DNA of 64,000 bases from the NCBI GenBank assembly GCA_035534615.1, contig DATLRO010000001.1, forward strand, positions 28,964 through 92,963, in the 5' to 3' direction. The notes under the pieces were generated by a model, which was not told where the DNA came from, ran no database searches, and worked only from the letters and a program-made list of their open reading frames with translations. Positions 49,796-56,075 of this stretch are shown here, one piece after another. Source of the DNA: JAGWRA01 sp035534615 (GTDB lineage: Bacteria; Acidobacteriota; Vicinamibacteria; Vicinamibacterales; CAVVIG01). Numbering within the stretch: the stretch's first letter is position 1; each line of letters starts with the position of its first letter. Position numbers and translations under genes: made by a program.

Positions 49796-51112
49796 TCAGT
49801 GCCCCACGCCGTATTTCCGCAGAATCGCCTCGACCCGATCGATCGGGATCGCCTGGGCGGTGCCGAAGCGCGACGACACCGTCGTCGCCTGCAGCAGCGA
49901 GTTGTACACCGCCTCCTCGGTCGCCTCGAGCGCCGCCTCGAACAGCGGCGACATCGCGTCGGGCGGCAGGATGGTCCGGGTCCGCGGCGCCAGGTCGCCG
50001 AAGCGGCTGCGCATCTGCGGCGAGGTCGAGAACGCGATCGCGAAGTCGCCGCTGCCGTTGCTGTACGAGGAACCGGTCCGCGCCAGGCCGAAGATGGCGC
50101 GCGCCGCGAGCCGCCGCAGATCCCGCGCGTCGATCGGCGCGTCGGTGGCGACGACGATCATGCACGAGCCATCGCCGTTCTGTCGGGGCTCCGCCCCGAA
50201 CCCCGGCTCACGCCACTCGCTCGCCTTTTGGGGCTCGCGCCGTTCCGTTCGCGGGCGCGCGGTGCGCGCCGCCGGGCTCCGCCCGGCTTCATCCCGGGGC
50301 TCCGCTCCGAACCCCGGCTCACGCCACTCGCTCGCCTTTTGGGGCTCGCGCCGTTCCGTTCGCGGGGCCTGCGGCTTGAACGCGTAGCGCCCGAGTTCCT
50401 TGCCGACCGGCGCCCCGCCCATCGTGAGCACGCCGCCGAAGTTCGTCTGCACCAGCACGCCGAGCGTGTAGCCGCCCGACGCGGCCGGCAGCACGCGCGA
50501 CGCCGTGCCGATGCCCCCCTTCCAGCCGAAGCAGATCGTGCCCGTGCCGGCGCCGACGCTCCCTTCCGCCACCGGGCCTTCCCGGGCCGTCCGGATCGCC
50601 CGGATCACGTCGGCGACCGTCACGTGCAGCCCGCGGATGTCGTTCAGGCCGCCGTCGTTGGTCTCGCCGACCACCGCGTTGACCGAGCGCACGTCCTCGT
50701 TGCCCGGCTCCGCGAGCGTGTAGCGGACCACCGCCTCGACCGCCGTCCCCACGCTGAGCGTGTTGGTGAGCACGATCGGCGTTTCAATCGTCCCCAGCTC
50801 CGCGACCTGCGTCGATCCGGCCAGCTTGCCGAACGCGTTGCCGACGAAGATCGCGCCCGCCACCTTGTCCTGGAAGATGTTCCCCCCGTGCGGCAGGATG
50901 GCGGTCACGCCCGTGCGGACGTCGTCACCCCGGATGAGCGTGACCTGTCCGACGCGCACGCCGTGCACGTCGGTGATCGCATTGAGCGGGCCGGGCGGAA
51001 ACACCCCGGGCGCGAGGCCGAGATTGCGGGCGCGCGGCCGCGGCGGCGGGGAGGCGGGGGCGAGGGCCGACACGCTGATCACGACGAGCAGCAGGGGCAG
51101 CAATCGGGTCAT
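49796..51112 (-). CDS. P1-family (DmpA-like) peptidase with in-frame repeat insertion
   Basis: A 438-residue exported aminopeptidase. A signal peptide (about 1-20) precedes the DmpA fold: LNAITDVHGVRVGQVTLI, GNAFGKLAGSTQVAELG, ETNDGGLNDIR and GTGTICFGWKGGIGTASRV. DmpA-type enzymes cleave themselves into two chains before a Ser nucleophile; here this is probably Ser316 in NGDGSCMIVVATDAP, followed by LARTGSSYSNGSGD. Residues 251-310, directly before that site, consist of two copies of a 21-residue unit (TERREPQKASEWREPGFGAE and one more residue) 37 residues apart and look inserted. The core motifs are intact, so the enzyme may still be active. Confidence 0.9.
   Translation of the reverse strand: MTRLLPLLLVVISVSALAPASPPPRPRARNLGLAPGVFPPGPLNAITDVHGVRVGQVTLIRGDDVRTGVTAILPHGGNIFQDKVAGAIFVGNAFGKLAGSTQVAELGTIETPIVLTNTLSVGTAVEAVVRYTLAEPGNEDVRSVNAVVGETNDGGLNDIRGLHVTVADVIRAIRTAREGPVAEGSVGAGTGTICFGWKGGIGTASRVLPAASGGYTLGVLVQTNFGGVLTMGGAPVGKELGRYAFKPQAPRTERREPQKASEWREPGFGAEPRDEAGRSPAARTARPRTERREPQKASEWREPGFGAEPRQNGDGSCMIVVATDAPIDARDLRRLAARAIFGLARTGSSYSNGSGDFAIAFSTSPQMRSRFGDLAPRTRTILPPDAMSPLFEAALEATEEAVYNSLLQATTVSSRFGTAQAIPIDRVEAILRKYGVGH
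50184..50366. repeat. Duplicated 72-bp palindrome-bearing repeat inside the P1 peptidase gene
   Basis: Two 72-base copies (50184-50255 and 50295-50366), 71 of 72 bases identical, 111 bases apart. Each begins with a hairpin CGGGGC-TCC-GCCCCG (one base changed in copy 2). The segment between them holds a third hairpin with the same TCC loop, GCCGGGC-TCC-GCCCGGC (50271-50287). Both the unit and the offset are multiples of three, so the host reading frame stays open. It looks like a small palindromic element inserted in frame. Confidence 0.85.
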
Positions 51113-51170
51113 GGGGACGTTCCTCCAATGCGCAGCGTCCGATGTCCGCGTCCGACGTGGGAGGCCGCGG

Positions 51171-51740
51171 TCAGGGCTTCAGCTGCGCCACCGCCTCGGT
51201 CAGCCGGTCGATCCGGCTCAGAATCTCGCCGTGCCGCATGCGGTCCAGCGTCGGCTGCTTCGGCGTGAACAGCAGCCGGCCGTTCGGGTCGAGATCGCAC
51301 CGCTCGATCTCGCGCAGCGACTCGTAGCCCTGGCGGTGCGCCTCGGCGTCGAGCTCGGCCAGGGTCACGAGGTTCCGGCGCAGCCGGTCCATCCGGACGG
51401 TGCCCTGGTCGACGAGCGTCTCGGACTCGCCCTCGACGAGCCGGTCAATCCGCTCGTGATGGTACAGAAAGCGGATGACGACGTAGTTGACGATCAGGAG
51501 GGTGGCCGCGCCGACGAGACCGCCCGTGACGCTGTTGTCGTTGCCGATGATGGCGTTCTGCACCGTGTTGGAAATGGTCAGCAGCACGACCAGATCGAAC
51601 GGATTGAGCTGGGCCAGCTCCCGTTTGCCGGCGAGCCGCAGGCCGACGACCAGGAAGATATAGACCAGAATCGGCCTGACGATCTTCTCGCTGAGCGGCA
51701 GGCCGAGCGCGAACATGTCGTGGAGCGCTTTCGTGTCCAT
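51171..51740 (-). CDS. DUF421 (YetF-family) membrane protein
   Basis: A 189-residue protein with two or three N-terminal membrane helices (about 18-36, 48-65 and 70-90; VRPILVYIFLVVGLRLAGKR, FDLVVLLTISNTVQNAIIG, SVTGGLVGAATLLIVNYVVI) followed by a cytoplasmic domain with LVDQGTVRMDRLRRNLVTLAELDAEAHRQGYESL. The KRELAQLNPFDLVVLL and VEGESETLVDQG segments are the DUF421 pattern. Family function is not known; members affect envelope or spore properties. It is divergent from the efflux genes, with the operator-like repeat in between. Confidence 0.85.
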   Translation of the reverse strand: MDTKALHDMFALGLPLSEKIVRPILVYIFLVVGLRLAGKRELAQLNPFDLVVLLTISNTVQNAIIGNDNSVTGGLVGAATLLIVNYVVIRFLYHHERIDRLVEGESETLVDQGTVRMDRLRRNLVTLAELDAEAHRQGYESLREIERCDLDPNGRLLFTPKQPTLDRMRHGEILSRIDRLTEAVAQLKP

Positions 51741-52133
51741 GGGCCGGACTCTCCTTGGCGCGCCGCGGGGCGGCGCGTGCCCCGGATCCTATCCCGGCCC
51801 GGCCGTGGGCGGCCGCCCGATTCGCAGGCCGGCCGGCGGGGCCGGTAAACACAACGGCCGCTGTCCCGTATCTCGCTAATGAGAGATAATCGGGACACGC
51901 TTCCACGGGATGTCCTCACGCCTCAGCCATAACCGCGCCGGAACCAGGCGGGCCGGCTGGAGCCCGAGCGGGGTCGGGCCCTCAGGGCCTGCGGCGGCTG
52001 TCGTCGCGGTCGGGGCCGGCCGGCCCGGGCGCGGGGCCCGTGTCCGCGCTGGCGCCGGCTTGGGGTGGGGGGCGCCGGTGTCTCGGCGCCGGCAGGAACG
52101 CCGGGATCTTCCAGGAGAGAAAGGAACGCCTGC
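51741..52133. other. 393-bp intergenic region before the efflux genes
   Basis: This is the longest gap in the window. It contains the inverted repeat at 51862-51897 and otherwise G+C-rich sequence. An open frame at 51910-52137 has a very biased Gly/Ala/Arg composition and no ribosome site; I do not regard it as a gene. The adaptor's ribosome site (GGAGAG/AAGGA) lies at the right end. Confidence 0.6.
51862..51897 (+). promoter_or_regulatory. Operator-like inverted repeat with embedded -10 hexamer
   Basis: Arms TGTCCCG (51862-51868) and CGGGACA (51891-51897) enclose TATCTC and GAGATA (51869-51874 and 51883-51888). The right half contains GATAAT (51885-51890), a good -10 hexamer for the efflux genes. 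A repressor bound here would block it. PadR-type repressors bind TATCTC/GAGATA-like sites in other bacteria; no such gene is in the window. Confidence 0.5.
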
Positions 52134-53795
52134 ATGACGTTCGAGCAACTGAAACAGGGGGTCAGGGCCCGCAAGTGGCTGGTGGCGGCCGGCGTCGTGG
52201 TCGTCGTCGCCATCCTGTCGGTCGCGCTCCGGGGCCAGCACGGCGCCGACTCCAATTACGTCACCGCGCCGGTCACCCGCGGAGCCATCCGCAACGTCAT
52301 CTCGGCGACCGGGACGGTTCAGGCGGTGGTGACGGTCCAGGTCGGCAGCCAGGTGTCGGGGCAGGTGATGGCCCTGTACGCCGACTACAACTCGGTCGTC
52401 AAGCAGGGACAGCTGCTGGCGCAGATCGATCCCCGGAACTTCCAGGCGCAGGTCGAGAACGCGAAGGCCAGCCTCGCGTCGGCCCAGGCGCACGTGCAGA
52501 CGGTGCAGGCCGACCTGGTCACGCAGGAGGCGAACCTGCAGAGCGCGCAGGCGAACCTGGATGCCGCGCGCGCGACCTCGGAGAATTCCCAGCTCATCAT
52601 GAAGCGCGACCAGGCGCTGGTGCAGAAGGGCGTGCTCGATCAGGGGACCTACGACACCGCCAGGACGCAGGCGGACAGCGACCGGGCCAAGGTCGAGCAG
52701 GCGCGGGCGGCCATCAAGCAGGCGGCGGCGCAGATCAACGGCGACCGGGCCAATCTGGCGCAGGCCAGGGCCCAGGTCCAGCAGGCGCGGGCGCAGCTCG
52801 ATCAGACGCAGGTGAACCTCCAGTACTGCCAGATTTATTCGCCTGTCAACGGCGTGGTGATCTCGCGCGACGTCGACGTCGGCCAGACGGTGGCGGCCAG
52901 CCTGTCGGCGCCGCTGCTGTTTCTCATCGCCAACGACCTGACCAAGATGGAGGTCGCCGCCAGCGTCGATGAGGCCGACATCGGCCAGATCTCGACGAGC
53001 GATCCGGTCACCTTCAACGTCGACGCTTATCCTAACCGGACGTTCGTGGGGCGCATCAAGGAGGTGCGTCTCAATTCGCAAAGCGTCCAGAATGTGGTCA
53101 CTTACACCGTGATCATCTCGGTCGACAACTCCGATCTCCTGCTGAAGCCGGCCATGACGGCCAACATCAGTATGGTCGCCGAGCACCGGGACAACGTCCT
53201 GAAGGTGTCCAATGCGGCGTTGCGCTTCCGGCCGCCGAACGTCTCGCCGGCCGAAGAGGCGCGGATCGAGCGCGGTGGGGCCGAAGGGGTGCGCGGCGGC
53301 GCTGAGGGAATGCGCGGCGGCGCTGAAGCGATGCGCGGCGGCGCTGAAGCGATGCGCGGCGCGGCTGAAGGGATGCGCGGCGGCGCGGAGTTCCCGGCGG
53401 GGCACGATCGGGGCGCCCGCGGCGGGCGGCCCGCGGATGCCCGGGGGGCAGGTGTGGCGGCCGGCTCTGGCGCGAACCCGCCGTCCGGAATGGCCGGCAT
53501 CCTGACCGGGCCGGAGCCGGGTGGCCAGGTGCTGGCACCCGGCCAGAAGTGGAACCCGGACGACAAGATCCTCTTCCCGCCGGCGGCTCCCCCCCGGGGG
53601 CGGCCCGCGGTGGTGTGGGTGGTCGGTCCGAACGGCCAGCCGAAGCCGGTGCGGGTGATGATCGGGATCACCGATGGGGCGAATTCGGAGGTCCTGTCGG
53701 GGGCTCTGCACGAGGGCGATCGGGTCATCACCGGGGACATGGCGGCCGGCATGCAGCGGCGTGGCGGACCCGGCGGGTTCCGGTTCCGGTTCTGA
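52134..53795 (+). CDS. MacA-like periplasmic adaptor with tandem heptapeptide repeats
   Basis: A 553-residue membrane-fusion protein. An N-terminal anchor (about 14-33, KWLVAAGVVVVVAILSVALR) is followed by the lipoyl half-motifs TVQVGSQVSGQVMALYADYNSVVKQGQLLAQIDP, a long coiled-coil hairpin (about 105-240), and the beta-barrel domain (SPVNGVVISRDVDVGQTV; EADIGQISTSDPVTFNVDA). Residues 380-418 are five full and one partial copy of RGGAEGM-type heptads, in a Gly/Pro-rich insertion of about 150 residues that splits the membrane-proximal domain, which resumes at VVWVVGPNGQPKPVRV. It links an inner-membrane pump to an outer-membrane channel. The permease gene follows 15 bases later. Confidence 0.88.
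   Translation: MTFEQLKQGVRARKWLVAAGVVVVVAILSVALRGQHGADSNYVTAPVTRGAIRNVISATGTVQAVVTVQVGSQVSGQVMALYADYNSVVKQGQLLAQIDPRNFQAQVENAKASLASAQAHVQTVQADLVTQEANLQSAQANLDAARATSENSQLIMKRDQALVQKGVLDQGTYDTARTQADSDRAKVEQARAAIKQAAAQINGDRANLAQARAQVQQARAQLDQTQVNLQYCQIYSPVNGVVISRDVDVGQTVAASLSAPLLFLIANDLTKMEVAASVDEADIGQISTSDPVTFNVDAYPNRTFVGRIKEVRLNSQSVQNVVTYTVIISVDNSDLLLKPAMTANISMVAEHRDNVLKVSNAALRFRPPNVSPAEEARIERGGAEGVRGGAEGMRGGAEAMRGGAEAMRGAAEGMRGGAEFPAGHDRGARGGRPADARGAGVAAGSGANPPSGMAGILTGPEPGGQVLAPGQKWNPDDKILFPPAAPPRGRPAVVWVVGPNGQPKPVRVMIGITDGANSEVLSGALHEGDRVITGDMAAGMQRRGGPGGFRFRF
53271..53393 (+). repeat. 21-bp tandem repeat inside the adaptor gene
   Basis: Five full units of 21 bases (from 53271, 53292, 53313, 53334 and 53355) and a partial sixth. 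Units 3 and 4 are identical. They encode RGGAEGV, RGGAEGM, RGGAEAM, RGGAEAM, RGAAEGM and RGGAEF. The frame is kept. Confidence 0.9.
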
Positions 53796-53810
53796 CGCAG
53801 GAGGGGCTCC

Positions 53811-55037
53811 ATGATGACGTGGTGGCCGATTGTGCGGTCGGCGTTTCGTGCGCTGAACCGCAACAAGATGCGCTCAATGCTGACCATGCTCGGCATCATC
53901 ATCGGCGTGAGCGCCGTCATTGCGATGGTCTCGGTCGGGCAGGGCGCCACGGAGATGGTGCAGAACCAGATCAAGAGCATCGGCACCAACATCATGTTCA
54001 TCTGGCCCGGCAGCCTCACCAGCGGCGGCGTGCACATGGGCGCCGGGGCGCAGTTGACCCTGACCTCCGACGACGCGGAGGCCATCGTGCGCGAGTGCCC
54101 GGCGGTGGCCGCCGCCTCACCGATGGTCCGCTCGTCCGGTCAGCTGGTGGCGGGTGATCAGAACTGGTTCACGCAGATCCAGGGGACGAGCGAATCGTTT
54201 CCGCTGATCCGCGACTGGCCGGTGCAGGACGGGGAGTTCTTCACGGCGAGCGACGTGCGCACCGCGGCGCGCGTCATCGTGCTCGGCTCGACGGTGGCCC
54301 AGAACCTGCTGCCGGGGCTGGAGCCGGTCGGCCAGATCATCCGCATCAACGATCTGCCGTTCAAGGTCGTCGGCGTGCTGGTGTCGAAGGGGCAGTCGAT
54401 GGTCGGGCAGGACCAGGACGACACGACGATCATGCCCTACACCACCGTGCAGAAGAAGCTGCTCGGCGACAAGATTCCGCACATCAACATGATCATGGTG
54501 TCGGCGGCGAGCGCAGCCCTGGCCAGCGTGGCGCAGAACCAGATCACGAGCCTGCTGCGCCAGCGGCACAACCTGCGCGGCAACCAGCCGAACGACTTCA
54601 TGATCCGGAACATGACGGACGTGGCGCAGGCCGCCGATCAGACGAACTTCATCATGACGCTGCTGCTCGGCAGCATCGCCGCCGTCTCGCTGCTCGTCGG
54701 CGGCATCGGCATCATGAACATCATGCTGGTGTCGGTCACCGAACGGACCCGCGAAATCGGGATCTGCATGGCGGTCGGCGCCCGCCCGCGCTCCATCCGC
54801 CAGCAGTTCCTCACCGAGTCGGTCGTGCTCTGCCTGGTCGGCGGGCTGGTCGGCGTCGTCCTGGGCGGATCGCTCGCGATCGTCATTTCCCACCTGCTGA
54901 AATGGCCGACGCTCGTCTCGCCGCTCTCGGCCGTGGTCTCGTTCGTGTTCGCGGCCCTCGTCGGGATCTTCTTCGGGTACTATCCGGCGCACAAAGCGGC
55001 CTCGCTCGATCCGATCGAAGCGCTCAGATACGAATAA
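53811..55037 (+). CDS. MacB-type ABC transporter permease
   Basis: A 408-residue inner-membrane permease. The N-terminal helix RSMLTMLGIIIGVSAVIAMVSVGQGA is followed by the periplasmic MacB-PCD domain (about 50-270) and three C-terminal FtsX helices: FIMTLLLGSIAAVSLLVGGIGIMNIMLVSVTERTREIGI, VVLCLVGGLVGVVLGG and AVVSFVFAALVGIFFGYYPAHKAASLDPIEALRYE. The ERTREIGICMAVGARPRSI and LDPIEALRYE motifs are typical. An ATPase domain is not fused to it and no ATPase gene lies between it and the adaptor. AGGAGG precedes the ATG. Confidence 0.93.
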   Translation: MMTWWPIVRSAFRALNRNKMRSMLTMLGIIIGVSAVIAMVSVGQGATEMVQNQIKSIGTNIMFIWPGSLTSGGVHMGAGAQLTLTSDDAEAIVRECPAVAAASPMVRSSGQLVAGDQNWFTQIQGTSESFPLIRDWPVQDGEFFTASDVRTAARVIVLGSTVAQNLLPGLEPVGQIIRINDLPFKVVGVLVSKGQSMVGQDQDDTTIMPYTTVQKKLLGDKIPHINMIMVSAASAALASVAQNQITSLLRQRHNLRGNQPNDFMIRNMTDVAQAADQTNFIMTLLLGSIAAVSLLVGGIGIMNIMLVSVTERTREIGICMAVGARPRSIRQQFLTESVVLCLVGGLVGVVLGGSLAIVISHLLKWPTLVSPLSAVVSFVFAALVGIFFGYYPAHKAASLDPIEALRYE

Positions 55038-55129
55038 GGCGGGGCACGGGTCCGGCGGGAGCCGGGCGGCGCGCTCGCGCGGGCCGCTCGGCAGGCGGAC
55101 GGTCGGGTCGGCATCGCGCCGGCCCGGTC

Positions 55130-55510
55130 TCAGACGGTCGGCGTGTCGGACTTGGCGGCCGGCGTCTCCGCCGGAACAGCTCCCTCGGTCGGTGCCGTGC
55201 CGGACGGTGGTGGCGCCTGCAGGCCGGTCGGCTGGAGCACCGTCTGTCCGATCACGTTCGTGAGCGTCGACTTCAGATTGGCCGCGCTGCGCACGCTCTG
55301 AAGCGACTCGCCGAACTTGCGGGCGTCCTCCGGCGTGACGCCGACTTCGTTCATCATCTTCTCGCTGGCGCCGCTCATCGAATCCTTGAACTCGCGGATG
55401 CCCTTGCCCAGCCCTTTGCCCAGCTCGGGCAGCTTCTTCGGACCGAACACGATCAGCGCGATCAGAAGAATCAACAGCAGGTGCCCCGGCTCAATCATTC
55501 CCTCGAACAT
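55130..55510 (-). CDS. TatA-family protein (long form)
   Basis: A 126-residue TatA/B-family protein. The N-terminal membrane helix (about 5-22, MIEPGHLLLILLIALIVFGP) ends in FGPKKLPELGKGLGKGIREFKDSM, the TatA hinge and amphipathic helix. It is followed by a helical part with an ATP-free sequence SEKMMNEVGVTPEDARKFGESL and a Pro/Thr/Ala-rich tail. No tatC gene is adjacent; the only tatC is at 11179-11988. It is convergent with the permease and 229 bases downstream of a shorter TatA paralog. Confidence 0.88.
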   Translation of the reverse strand: MFEGMIEPGHLLLILLIALIVFGPKKLPELGKGLGKGIREFKDSMSGASEKMMNEVGVTPEDARKFGESLQSVRSAANLKSTLTNVIGQTVLQPTGLQAPPPSGTAPTEGAVPAETPAAKSDTPTV

Positions 55511-55632
55511 TTCGACCTCCCCGACGACAGGCCCTCCACCAGGGGGCCATCGACCCGGCTGTCGTTCACGTCAATCCGCTCGCTGCAGTGAGGGTCGGCC
55601 GCGTGGAACGTAAGGGACCGGCCGGGCAATCA

Positions 55633-55653
55633 CCGGCGGCACGGCGCCGCCGG
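55633..55653 (-). terminator. Hairpin after the short tatA gene
   Basis: An 8-bp stem CCGGCGGC / GCCGCCGG with a 5-base loop, in the 229-base gap between the two tatA paralogs. There is no T run. It could end the upstream transcript. Confidence 0.4.
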
Positions 55654-55739
55654 CTTGGAACATCGGCCGGCCTCGGGACGAGCGGGCGGACCGCTCAGGG
55701 GCGGGAAGCGGCCCGCAAGGCGACGGGCCGCCGCACGCG

Positions 55740-55925
55740 TCAGTGGCTCGGATTTTCCGGCTTCTTCTCGGAGTCCTTGTTGCCTTCGTTCATGGCATCC
55801 TTGAAGCCACGAATCGATTCTCCGAGTCCCCGGCCGAGCTGCGGCAGGTTCTTCGGACCGAAGACCAGCAGAGCGATCGCCAGAATCAGCAGCAGGTGCG
55901 TCGGCTGCAACAGGCCGTCAAACAT
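55740..55925 (-). CDS. TatA-family protein (short form)
   Basis: A 61-residue TatA protein. The membrane helix (about 5-22, LQPTHLLLILAIALLVFGP) is followed by FGPKNLPQLGRGLGESIRGFKDAM and a Lys/Glu tail. This is close to the minimal TatA. Its amino-terminal sequence MFDGLLQPTHLLLI closely resembles that of the longer paralog at 55130-55510, so the pair probably arose by duplication. GGAGGA lies six bases before the ATG; a TATACT hexamer (55969-55964) may be its -10. Confidence 0.9.
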   Translation of the reverse strand: MFDGLLQPTHLLLILAIALLVFGPKNLPQLGRGLGESIRGFKDAMNEGNKDSEKKPENPSH

Positions 55926-56075
55926 CTTCGTCCTCCAGGCGGGACTTTTCGGATCCCACTGACAGTATAGCTGATTGGCCGCCTGGCCGCCGAACCATCG
56001 GATGTCTTCGCTTGTCACCGTCAGGGCGCCCGGTCCGTCGCGCCAGGGCGGACCGGGCCGGACGCCCTCGACAGC

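Noticed and set aside
50184..50366. CRISPR-like direct repeats
   Set aside because: Only two copies, no spacers of regular size, no cas gene, and the copies lie within a coding frame; the hairpin-bearing repeat explanation fits better.
49796..51112. Pseudogene call for the P1 peptidase
   Set aside because: Although it carries a repeat insertion, the frame is open throughout and all active-site motifs are intact on both sides.
51910..52137. 75-codon open frame before the adaptor gene
   Set aside because: Very biased Gly/Ala/Arg composition, no ribosome site and no resemblance to any family; it overlaps the adaptor's start.
53271..53393. CRISPR-like repeat
   Set aside because: Units are adjacent 21-bp copies with no spacers and encode a heptapeptide in frame.
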